Assembly: GCA_011634665.1 (NCBI GenBank) | Contig: WAEK01000022.1 | Coordinates: 186,001-250,000, forward strand | DNA: 64,000 nt | Source of the DNA: Mortierella sp. BCC40632 | Lineage: Eukaryota > Mortierellomycota > Mortierellomycetes > Mortierellales > Mortierellaceae | Direction: 5' to 3' | Shown here: positions 22,719 to 32,803 of the stretch, piece by piece | Layout of the letters: each line of letters begins with the position of its first letter | Position numbering within the stretch: position 1 is the stretch's first letter | Notes under the pieces: model-generated | The model's database searches: none | Seen by the model: only the letters and a program-made list of their open reading frames with translations | Told to the model about the DNA's origin: nothing | Made by a program: the position numbers and the translations under genes

Positions 22719-22889
22719 TTACTGGCGACCTTGGGGGACGTGGCGACGGAGGTGTGGGTCAGTGGCGAGCTTGCGGAAGGCCATGTAGGTGCCGCCGAGG
22801 GAGGCACCAGAGACGACGGCGACGAGGGGGTAAACCTCGGTGGGAGCCTTCATGCCCTTCATTGACTGTCTGAGGAATTGGCCCAACAT
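22719..22889 (-). CDS. MLRQ/NDUFA4-B12D-like mitochondrial microprotein
   Basis: Single-exon 56-aa protein starting MLGQFLRQSMKGMKAPTEVY. The pattern is a short basic N-terminus, one hydrophobic helix (about 20-38, YPLVAVVSGASLGGTYMAF), then RKLATDPHLRR and a basic tail. This is the layout of the NADH-ubiquinone reductase MLRQ/B12D family, small inner-membrane subunits linked to complex I or IV. The motif of a helix followed by RKL..DP.L is characteristic. Too short to be certain from composition alone, but the ATG sits in a clean context with a TATA box about 135 bp upstream. Confidence 0.78.
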   Translation of the reverse strand: MLGQFLRQSMKGMKAPTEVYPLVAVVSGASLGGTYMAFRKLATDPHLRRHVPQGRQ

Positions 22890-23020
22890 GGTTGATAAGA
22901 GTGGTGGATGGGGGGGTAGTGGTTGAGAGAGAAAGAGAGTGGAGTAGTGTGTGTGTGGGAGCTTTTGTTGCTTGAGAGAACTGGTGATGATGATGAACGA
23001 CAACAACGGCAGACGGGATG

Positions 23021-23030
23021 AGTTTTTATA
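23021..23030 (-). promoter_or_regulatory. TATA box of the MLRQ-like gene
   Basis: Reverse complement TATAAAAACT lies about 132 bp upstream of the start codon at 22889. Confidence 0.55.
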
Positions 23031-23504
23031 GCAAAGAAGAAGAAAAGCGCGCAAAGCAATAGGCAGACTTAGACATATGGCCGCAGCCGAGGCATGAAGA
23101 AATGGTAGTGGATGCAAAGGTCACCAGATGCTCGGAACAGGGCCACTGTCCGAGACGCCTGCACGAAACGGACAAGCCGTACACAGTGCTGTCTCTGCCT
23201 GTACGACGCGACGACTTGGACTGACCGAGGGAGAGGGCAAATGGCCCTCATTCCCCCTCTTTCTCTCGGTCTTGCTTGGCGGGTCTCACAGTCCGCTTTT
23301 GGATAGTGATTCCCGCTCTGATAAATATTTTCTCTCTCGGACCACTACTCCACACACAGACACTTTCACTTTACGTCTCGGCCTACGTCCAGCTTGATAA
23401 GCATCTTTGTTCTTTTATCTTTTTCCCCTTCTCTCACTCTCACTCTTATTCTCGCTCTCACTCCATTTTCATTCATTCATTCGCAGTTGTGTTCGTATCC
23501 GAGA

Positions 23505-23697
<193 letters not shown>

Positions 23698-24053
23698 TGT
23701 GTGTGCATGTGTGCACGCGTATGTATGTGGCGATTACAATTGCTGCAGCAACTCTCCAACAGAGTATAAGGTATGGGCTGAAAATGGGGAGCAAATGGTA
23801 CGAGTGGGCTGACCAAAGAAAACTCGGCAGGATTTTGATATCCGTGGTTTCAGTCTTGTGTCGTATAGAGCCAGAGTCCAAGAGAGGGCCTTGTCGGGTT
23901 GTTCAATTAGGGAAACTCTCATTTAGACACATGAGCTCTATGACAGTGTTCTATTCCACCACATTGATCTCAATCCTATTTTCTCTCTCTCTCTCTCTTT
24001 CTCTCTTTCTCTCTCTCTCTCATATGCATGCAGCCCATTCACGCTGTTCTCCC

Positions 24054-24085
<32 letters not shown>

Positions 24086-24141
24086 CCTCTACGTCTTTAA
24101 TTGTTGACTTACTTCTGCGGCCTCTGTGGCCATATTGCCGA

Positions 24142-24188
24142 GACCTCTTTTTAGGACACACACCGACCTCTTTTTTAGGGCACACACC
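24142..24188. repeat. Tandem duplication of a 23/24-bp unit
   Basis: Two adjacent copies of GACCTCTTTTTAGG followed by ACACACC (24142-24164 and 24165-24188) differ by one extra T and one A/G change. Confidence 0.9.
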
Positions 24189-24322
24189 GTCGTCATGTCG
24201 GAGATACCGAATTAAACGACGTGACAAAGTCCAAACAGTGCTTTTCTTCAACATTTTTCTCTGACACCTTCTTTTTTCAAATTTCAGTTATTGCTTACCC
24301 TCGTACGCTCCACATTATTTTG

Positions 24323-24435
<113 letters not shown>

Positions 24436-24714
24436 TATTCCTCATTTTATTTTTCATTCCTCTTTTCTTTCCTCTCAACACATCCCATTCTCACACATTA
24501 GCTCATACATACAAACATGCCACACTAACGAATTCCTGCATATCTACCATATGCAGTTCAGATACCATCTTGCCTTCTCCTTGTTTAGGTGCGGACTCCC
24601 TAAAACGCGCAAGTGAGGCAGTTTATTGTTGCTGTGCCTGATGCTGTGAAAGTAGTTGGAAAAATAAAATAAAATAAAAATAAAAAGGTGAGCTAACTAC
24701 TGTCATTGCTGTTG

Positions 24715-26497
24715 TTACTGTTGTTGTTGCGATTGAGTTTGCTGCTGTTGCTGCTGTTGAGTTTGGAACACTCCTTCCATTGTCGCAAGTTCATCAGTAG
24801 GCATGGCCATTGGGGGCTGTGCGGTTTCGAGCTTGGGAGGTGGAATGATCCCAAAACTACTAACTGGGTTTGCACCTGTCAGTGATACAGGATCTGCACT
24901 TGGTAGCTCGGAAGTGGGGTCACTTCCACTTGACATTGTCGTCGAGTTATCCACAAAGACTAAGGGAGTATCTTTTGTTTTTTTGTTTTTTGTTTATCAG
25001 ATTTTTGTTCTTGTTTAGTTTTCTTTTCTTTTTTTTTTTTTTTTTTTTTTTTTTCGTCAGTAAAAAAAAATGCCCCCTATCTACTGGCAATCCCGGAACT
25101 GAAAGTATTGTTCAAGTGCGTCCATCTCACCCATTAACAAGAGGAGACCATCTTTAACATACCAGGGTTCCCAGGAACCGACGTAAGCGCGGACACAGAT
25201 AACAGGAAGCTAGCATTCGAACCAGCGGTTCCGTTCTCAATCTCTGTCTGGGAAAGCAGGAACTTTCGCAACTCCTTTACCAGCGGCAGCTTGGTCGCAC
25301 CAATTTGACCATTCTGGAGTAGATACTCCGAGATGACATCTAGCGCGTCATTGGCTGTCGCAGCAGTGACTTTCTTGACTTCGGGCCGACGCGACAGGCT
25401 CGAAGGACTGTCTTTTGAGACCAAAGAAGGAGTGGACACTGTGGTTGTCTCCTTCATGAAGCTAAGCGGGGCCTGTGTGTTTGAGCTGGGTACGTCTCCT
25501 ATCATGTTGTTAACACCCAGGATGTTTGCATGTCGACAACAAAAAGTCAGGGCAAAGAGGGTCCATAGTTAATAATACAATCGCAGGAGAGATGCGACAG
25601 ATATTGCATCTTGAGCCCTTCAAACCCTTTCAACCACCCAATATCCTAGCGTTGCTAAGCAATACCTGGCAATCCCATTTTAACATTAACGTCAGTGATA
25701 TCCTGGTTTGCGTCCTCCATCTCCTCGTCGCCATCGGGTCCGTCGCTACCGTCCCCCTCCATCATGCTTCCTGTTGCTCCTGCAGAAATCGAGCCTAGGC
25801 CGGGAGCTCCCAAGCCACTGGCAACCGTGTTCCCATTGTTCCCATTGGCTACGGCGCCGGATCGCGATTTCATCTGGCGATGCTTGATACCATGGCGCCG
25901 CTTGAAGCCATGATACCACCCTGAGGTCAGTCCCAGCTCTGATTCGCTGATACCCATACGTTCAGCGATCCCCTTGGCAACTTGTGTGATGGCGGCCTCA
26001 CTTGTCAAGGTCATCACTGGAGGCAACTGGGAAGGATCGATTGGGGTAGTCGCGCCTGCTTGGCGCTCCTGTTCTTGTTGAATCTGTAACTGTTCCTGCT
26101 CAAGAGCCTTCAGTTCTTGAACCAGAGCCTTCTCGAACTCTGGGAACTTAACAGACCGATGTCTCTTGGCAGACGGGTTAAGCAACTCGGTCGAGAGTCG
26201 CTCTTGTGCCGTCGAGCGCAGTCTGGAGGCCGTCGAGAGTGAGATGGTCAGACCGAATCGAGTCTTACAGAACTGAACGATCTCCTTGCAAGAGATGGCA
26301 TTACTGCCCACAATGGGGCTACTTCCACCTGGGCTTCCAGAGAGAGCCGCCGTGGAAAGGACAGAATCATCGCCATTGCTACTGCCAGTTTGAAGCTGCT
26401 GCTGCTGCAGCTGTTGCTGAGCTTGCTGCTGGGACTCGGTGATGAAGACGGCGATCTTCCTTCGTTGCGACTCTGTCAGAGAGACGTAGTTTGGCAT
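24715..26497 (-). CDS. CENP-B/pogo-type HTH DNA-binding protein (no transposase domain)
   Basis: Three exons, 470 aa: 25666-26497, 25163-25498, 24715-24959, all GT-AG with matching phases. Two helix-turn-helix parts: an N-terminal one (about 5-95; SLTESQRRKIAVFI, then a Gln/Ser-rich insert, then CKEIVQFCKTRFGLTISLST) and a CENP-B-type one (about 110-215; KFPEFEKALVQELKALE, then GISESELGLTSGWYHGFKRR and HGIKHRQMKSRSG). The order PNYVSLTESQRRKI..W..GFKRRHGIKHR is that of the DNA-binding half of pogo/Tc5 transposases and CENP-B. After it come an acidic GDGSDGPDGDEEMEDA patch and a Gln-rich tail, with no DDE domain. This suggests a domesticated transposase used as a chromatin or transcription factor. 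Target unknown. Confidence 0.82.
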
Positions 26498-28089
26498 GGT
26501 GGTTTAGAAACAAAAGAAAAAAAAAAAAAAAAAAAAAAAAAGTGGCGATTCAAGAATTAAATATGGCCAAGCTCGAGGGTGGGGAATAGTCAAGATTAGA
26601 GAGTGAATGAACTAATGAAAGAAAGAGAAAAATAAAAAATAAAAAGGATAACTAAGGATGGGATGTATGTGGGAGCGGAGGTAGCCTAGACGAGAGACTA
26701 TAGAAGGAAAAAAGGATAGCAGAGGAGGCGACGTCCTGACAGCAGCAGGAAGCGGAGAGTGGGGGCAAGCAGTCAATTGGAGGATTTCACCTTGCGAGCA
26801 GACGACGGCAATGAGATTGGGTTGTTGATGGAATACAGAGAGTCTTTGTCAATTACAGAAACTGAGAAAAGAGGATTGACCATGAAGTGGCTTTGTTCCG
26901 ACTTTTTTCGTCCGAATCCCTCTGTATGTGAATGAATGTCTCTCAAATCGCTCGATTGCTCTAAGGTTGAGGTGGGGATGAGGCGAGTTACAGGAGTTGG
27001 TTCGCTGGAGAAGGGGAAGGGGGGAGGGAGGAAAAGAGTTACGGAACTCCATCAGACGGTCCTCCTTTCCGCATCCTTCCAACTGGCCCGGTCTTCTCTC
27101 CGCAGGCAAGCGGACTTGTGAGCGCGCAACGGGAAGAGTGATAGGAACAGGCATCAGTCCTCATCTCTTCTCCATCAGACAGTGGCCAATGAAGATGGAG
27201 TACGAATCAGAGGGCCTCGAGTCAAGGCCGGATCTGGACAAGACAGAAGAGAGGGCTTTGGGCAAGCGTTGGCACAGAGACAAAAATCTCTCCTTCTCTC
27301 TCTTCTCTCTTTCTATCTCTCACTTTTTCAAGCCTTGTGCCTGTTGGTCAAAGGTCTGTCTTCTGCCATGTCTTTCAGGTCTCTACACTATTGCTTGAGC
27401 ACACCATTGAGAGATATATGCAATCCTTAGGCGAGTGTGATTGGGGCAGGGGAGGCTGGGAGACGGGAGGGGAGAAGAGTGAGGGCACAGAGAGCTGCAT
27501 GTCCCTGGGTACGGAGATTGACAGAGAGAGAAAGAGAGGGGGGGGAGGAGGAGGAGGAAGAGAAGGAAAAAGAGGCCGATCCGCGCTGTGTATGGTCTAA
27601 GGAGGAACGGAGGTGAAAAAGAGATTGACGAGACGACTCTACTCCTGTCATTCTTTCTCTCTCTCTCTCAGCCCGTCTCTCTCTCTCTCTCAGCCCGTCT
27701 CTCTCTCAGCCAGTCTCTCTCTCTCGTTTTCTCTCTCTCTCTCTCTCTCTCTCTTCTGCAACCCCTTAACTTAATCGTGCTCACGCTGGACAAGCTCGCT
27801 CCAAGTCAAAGGGAGCAAAAGGGTGGCACACAGGCCGAAAGGGAACCCAAAGCACACGACTCCTTTTTTTTTTTTTTTCTCTCTCTTTTTCTTCTTCTGG
27901 TCATTCCTCTCTTTCTCTCTTTCTTTCTCTATTTTTTTCTTGCCTCCGCTTTCTCATCATCCCTTCGACAAACGCCAGCACTTGCAAGTGACAGCGACAA
28001 CACCGACTCGATCATAATCCTGGTCTATTTTCATTGTCTCTATTGTGCAACCATCTGCCCTCACCCCCTAGCAATCGTTCGGCATCTCA
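26498..28089. promoter_or_regulatory. Divergent upstream region between the CENP-B-like and Nudix-CCCH-W2 genes
   Basis: 1.6 kb between two divergent starts. It contains an A-run at 26516-26542, a minisatellite-like CT block with TCAGCC(C/A)GTCTCTCTC units at 27655-27752, and a T-run at 27866-27880. A possible 5' UTR intron acceptor (CTAG at 28067-28070) precedes the + strand ATG by 20 bp. No gene recognised. Confidence 0.45.
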
Positions 28090-30839
28090 ATGGACAAGTC
28101 GTTGCATGTCACCGGCATCTTAATTTACCGTCATCAGCGGAACTCGACAGAGATTTTATTAGTCAACGATTCTTTCAATCACAAGCGACACTGGACGGGT
28201 CCCAAAGGCAGAGTTATTGGCGATGAAGATGAACGCAAGTAAGTGTTCGTCAACGTTCTTTGTTTGACGAGCAGGAGTGAATCCGATCGTGTTGATCGTG
28301 TGAGAGCGAAACAAGGGGGGATACTCCGTGGATGCTAACAGATCTCGCTGAAATCACATTTCGCGTAGATGTGCCATTCGTCAGACGCTCGAGATCACGG
28401 GTCTATCCGTCAAGGACCTGAGGGTGGACGAGTCCTTCCGCGCTGAAATCAAGTATCTCTCAGGCACCAGGTATGGCACCGAGATTTCCAGACACCTCGA
28501 CATTTTCTTTTTTTCTTTTTCTCTCTTTCTTTCTTTTCTTTGACCGATTGGCATCGGTCTGACCTTCCCTTCCCATCGCATATGTCCACCATGTCACACA
28601 TGGCCAAGACAAACCCGCGTGTTTTCCGTTACTTCCCGCTGACCTTTGTACTCTGTTTTAACTGATCCGAATTGAACCACTCTCCCTTTCTCTCTCCCTC
28701 TCCCTCTCCCTTGTCTCTCCATTACACTCTGTAGTCCAAAGCGCGTTGTCTATTACCTTGCAGAGCTGACTGACAGCTCGAGACTGCTCCCCACAGGAGA
28801 AGGGGTTCAGTTCTCGTGGTGCAGCCTCCAGCAGGCGGTCGATAAGGCACTCTACAGAACCATGCAGGATGTTCTTCGCATGGCGTTCTCTGCCGCAGAA
28901 ACTAGCAGGGCCAAGGCCCTTGCTGCGGCTCCGCCGAAAATGAGCCGCAATCACTCCAACAACAACAGCGGCGACAGCCTGGAATCCAGCATGAAGAACC
29001 TTAACATTGCTCTCCCCCTGGACTCTCAGCGTCAAGCTATCACTCGAGGATACAATGGCTCTGGCAACCCTCAGGGCAGAGATCGTGATCAGCGTCATGA
29101 CCGCGACCCCAATGCTTCGGGCCGATACAACAACAATGGTAGGCCAAACACAAATGGACCGGTCTATCTCATATGTTTACTCCACACTTTTTCGCGCCTA
29201 ACGCAAGAGAATATCACGCTAACAGACAGGGGCTATTGTCTTGTTTGGCCCAATTTACTTGCTCTCAGGAGGCCATTCCCACGCTGACAATCCCAACTAC
29301 AAGACCCGTCTTTGTGAAAGATTCGAGGCAGAGCAGTTCTGTCCCTATTATGCAAAGTGTACTTTTGCCCATGGTGCTGCTGAGCTTCGTCAGCGCCCTG
29401 CTCAGGAGAGCCAGGAGAGACCCATGTCTGCTGTACAAGCCTCGTATCAGAACCGAGCCAGACGCGAAACAACCGAGAATGAGTTCCACAAGACTCGACT
29501 TTGCGAGCGCTTTATGAAGGATGGAGAGTGCCCTTTTGGCAACAGATGTACATATGCTCATGGTCGTGAAGAACTGCGTCCTCGCGTTAACGCCCAGAAC
29601 AATAATGGTAGCAGTGGTCAGCCCAGACAGTACTCCAGGGATAGAGAAAGCCAAAACGAGGAGCGCCCTTATCGCTCTCAGGGAGACTCTTACCAGGAGC
29701 GTGGATTCCGCTCTCAACAACAGCAGCAGCAGCAGACCAATGAAGGACCTGAAGATAAATCATTCCGTTCTCAGCGCCCTGAGGGAGCCTTCCGCTCGAC
29801 ATTTGCTGAGAATGTGCGAGAGAACCGCGAGGGTCCTTATAGACCGCCTCAGGTTGTTGAGCAAGAGCGTGCCAGCCGGACTCCGGTGGATACTGCGACC
29901 CCATCCGGTGTTTACCGTGTCCCACAGGCACGCGGATTGGCCAGCAGTCAAACACGCGACGAAACCTCACCCAGCCGATCTGTCTTGGCGCCCAAGGCCA
30001 CGCTGCCTGTCAACCCTGCGACTCCTGTAGCTTCCCAGTCGCCTCTTGGCACCTCCCCTTCAAGCACCCCTACTTTGGGCTCGGAGAAACCTACCAATGG
30101 ACGTCGACGTGCTCAGGACCTGAATGTAAATGTCTATTGGATTGTTGTCAGGTTCATCGCATGCGTATTGCTCTTTTTTTTTTTTTTTTTCCCTTTCCTC
30201 TCCTTTCTAACATCTGTGATGTATTATTACATTTGAATTTATTTTTAGGAGAAGCCGAGGGCCAAGGTGGTCGAGATGTCTAGCGAGGACATGGAAAGAT
30301 TCCAAATTCGACGACCAGAGACTCCTGTTGCTGTCAAGCCGGATACCAAGCAGGTGCAGCGCGAGCAATTGATCCAAGACCTTCAAAAGTTTTTCCAGGT
30401 TGATCCTTCCTCGCCTCCTCAGGACAAGAAGCAACAGCAGCAACGACTTCAGGAAGAGATCAAGGAAGTGACCCGTCTCGAGATGCGCAATGCCTTGACC
30501 AAGGCTCAGCTCTACTACATCTTGGTGATGGCGCTCTTTACCGAGACCTCTGTTGAAGCCTGGAAGAAGATCTTGTCAGAGAAGGAAAAGTTGTTGGCGA
30601 ACTTTGTTCGATCCACGGAGGATCAGCTGGCTTTCCTTCGAGCTTGGGAGCAGATGTTTGTCAAGAACCGACCCAACATGATGGCCAGAGTGCCCATTGT
30701 GATGAAGGCTCTCTATGATTCAGAATTGGTTGAGGAGGATGTATTGCTTTCTTGGCACGACCTTCCGAACACGGACGAGGATATGAAGAAGAAGTGCACG
30801 GCATTTGTTACCTGGCTTCGATCTGCTGAGGAGGAGTAA
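28090..30839 (+). CDS. Nudix (NUDT2-like) + tandem CCCH zinc fingers + W2 domain fusion protein
   Basis: Five exons, 700 aa: 28090-28238, 28369-28470, 28735-29138, 29269-30125, 30249-30839. (1) Residues about 5-140 follow Ap4A hydrolase NUDT2: HVTGILIYR, HWTGPKGRV, FRAEIKYLSG, PKRVVYYLAEL and FSWCSLQQAVDKAL. The Nudix box (40-62) has R-Q-T-L-E-I where R-E-U-x-E-E is expected, so catalysis is doubtful. (2) Two CCCH fingers with C-x8-C-x5-C-x3-H spacing (Cys234-His253 and Cys297-His316), each with a KTRLCERF lead-in, as in tristetraprolin-type RNA-binding proteins. (3) A disordered Arg/Ser/Gln/Pro-rich linker. (4) A C-terminal W2 domain (about 575-700) with the acidic/aromatic boxes seen in eIF5 and eIF2B-epsilon (ALYDSELVEEDVLLSW; FVTWLRSAEEE). 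Likely role, inferred: an mRNA-bound regulator touching the initiation machinery. Confidence 0.9.
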
Positions 30840-30889
30840 AATCCTTGTTCCGAAGAGGGAGAAAAAAAAAAAAAAGCAACAGCAACAGC

Positions 30890-30921
<32 letters not shown>

Positions 30922-31177
30922 ATCAGCAAACAACTTTACTCTATCCTATTCTCTTTTTTTCTTTTGTTCATTCATTCTTTTTTGTCCTTATTAGTGCTGT
31001 GTGTAGTTTGGGGTTCAAGACAAAGTGTTTTCGTATTGGTTCAACAGTGTATCATCTTTGGTAGACTATAAATGGGGGTTTCACTTTTTTTTTTTTTTTT
31101 TTTAATCGACATAATTTTCATTTTGAGCTGAATGCTTTTGATGCCTGTTCAAATAACAGTTACTTGGGCTCAACACA
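30840..31177. other. Convergent 3' region with (CAA)n
   Basis: The 3' UTRs of the Nudix-CCCH-W2 and LRR genes meet here. It holds a CAACAG/CAA trinucleotide repeat (30876-30922), and T-runs at 30954-30960 and 31086-31103. Confidence 0.7.
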
Positions 31178-32803
31178 TCATTGCTGCTGAGCGACAGTCA
31201 CTTTCCAGTGGATCGCCAAGTTGGGTCGAGCCTCCTCCACTCTTTCCGTCACTCTATTCCATGCTTCATGATCGCTATTGTCTGGAGTGTCTGAATCACC
31301 ATCGCCATCCGAGGGTGGTTGAGGCTCATTTTGAGGCTGGTCACCGTTTCCTGCAATCTCGAGTCGAACAAGTGATGGAAGCAGGCCTCTGATAAGACTC
31401 ACTCCTAATTGTGTAAAGTCTTCTGTAGGGATACGGTTACAACCCACATCCAAATGAGCTAGTTTTTGCAGAGCCATCGTCGATGGAGTTGCTCCATTCG
31501 CCAAAAGTGAGCTGGTCTCTGGTTCGGTCTCTGAAGATGATCCAGAAAATTTTTCGAGTGCCTCATGGAGAACATGAACCTTGTTGGCAAACAAGCCCAA
31601 GCTCTCCAGTGAATTTGCTCCAACAAGTCCATTCCATCCCAAGATACCGATTTTGTTTGAGCCAAGTTCCAGGTTTCGGAGAGTCTTGTTGTATCCAAGA
31701 TCCTGCTCAGGACCATTGCTCGCTTCAGCAGATGGTGTCGTGGTTGGCGTCAATGCTGCTCCAATGGCACGGGCACCTCTGTTACCGAATTGATTGTTCC
31801 GCATCCGGATAGTGATCAGACCATGATTCTTTCTCAAAGCAGATGCAAGTGCCGTTGCTCCAACAGCCGAGATATTGCAATAATCCATCCAAAGTTCCTG
31901 AAGCGAGTCATTGCTCTTCAAGGATTCTGCAATGGCGGTCAGGACATTGTCTCCGTCTGTCACAATCTCTGCTTCCTGTTCAGGTGTCAGGCTGACATTC
32001 AGGTCCTCGAGACTGCTATCAAAAGGGATAAAGTCCTCCTGACCTTCTTCGACAGGTAGAGGTGGATCCATGACAGAGCTCATTCGAAGACGTTGCAGGT
32101 TCTTGTTGGTCGCAAGTGCATTTCCAATGGCAACACCGCCTTCCTCCGTGAGATCATTGTCACTCAAATCAATCTCGACCAGACCAGCGCTGGCATCCTT
32201 TTGTTCCGCAAGATATGCTGCAATCGCTTGAGTGCCCTTGATTCCAAAAGAGTTCAAACAAAGGTCCACCTTCTGAAGGGTCAAGTTCTTGGAAAGGCCA
32301 TTGCAGATCGTTTGAATCTCTTGGTCCGAAAGTTTGTTTCTGGCGAGAATCAATTCTTTGACCATTGGTCCAGCACCGTTCTCGTCTTTAAATGCCAGAG
32401 CATCTGCCAGAGCCTGAACAGAGCGTGTTGATCCACCCAGACCCTTGTTCTCGAGATCCAATCGAGCCAATCCTCGATTCTTGGCAAGACTTGTTGCCAA
32501 GATCTCCACAATCTCCTCTTGTGAGCCAAGGGTGTCGTTTCCGACGTTGAGTTTTTCAAGAGTCGAGTTTTGTTCGAGGGCCTTACCAAGAAGTCGGGCG
32601 CTATCGAGATCAAGGGCGTGTCCCGAGGCGTAGAGCTCTTTGAGAGTGGTGTTGGCTGCGAGCGCGTCAAAGACGCGACCGAGTTCGGAGGGAGTTACTC
32701 GACGAAAAGAAAGGATATGAAGAGAAGTGAAGGAGACATCGTTCTCGCTAAGGCGTTTCACCCATGCATCTACAGAACTTGAACCACCGCCGCCCCAGGA
32801 CAT
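31178..32803 (-). CDS. Leucine-rich-repeat protein of the ribonuclease-inhibitor type
   Basis: Single exon, 541 aa. From about residue 25 the protein is a chain of roughly 28-residue repeats of the form L..L.L..N.L...G...L...L, for example LVEIDLSDNDLTEEGGVAIG, LQELWMDYCNISAVGATAL and LRNLELGSNKIGILGW. That is the RNI-like fold of ribonuclease inhibitor, RanGAP and NLRC proteins. There is no NACHT, kinase or F-box domain, no signal peptide and no membrane segment, so a cytosolic or nuclear adaptor is expected. The N-terminus (MSWGGGGSSSVDAWVKRLSE) has good start context. Specific function not recognised. RanGAP1 is shorter and ends in an acidic tail; here only a modest DGDGDSD patch is present. 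Confidence 0.8.
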   Translation of the reverse strand: MSWGGGGSSSVDAWVKRLSENDVSFTSLHILSFRRVTPSELGRVFDALAANTTLKELYASGHALDLDSARLLGKALEQNSTLEKLNVGNDTLGSQEEIVEILATSLAKNRGLARLDLENKGLGGSTRSVQALADALAFKDENGAGPMVKELILARNKLSDQEIQTICNGLSKNLTLQKVDLCLNSFGIKGTQAIAAYLAEQKDASAGLVEIDLSDNDLTEEGGVAIGNALATNKNLQRLRMSSVMDPPLPVEEGQEDFIPFDSSLEDLNVSLTPEQEAEIVTDGDNVLTAIAESLKSNDSLQELWMDYCNISAVGATALASALRKNHGLITIRMRNNQFGNRGARAIGAALTPTTTPSAEASNGPEQDLGYNKTLRNLELGSNKIGILGWNGLVGANSLESLGLFANKVHVLHEALEKFSGSSSETEPETSSLLANGATPSTMALQKLAHLDVGCNRIPTEDFTQLGVSLIRGLLPSLVRLEIAGNGDQPQNEPQPPSDGDGDSDTPDNSDHEAWNRVTERVEEARPNLAIHWKVTVAQQQ

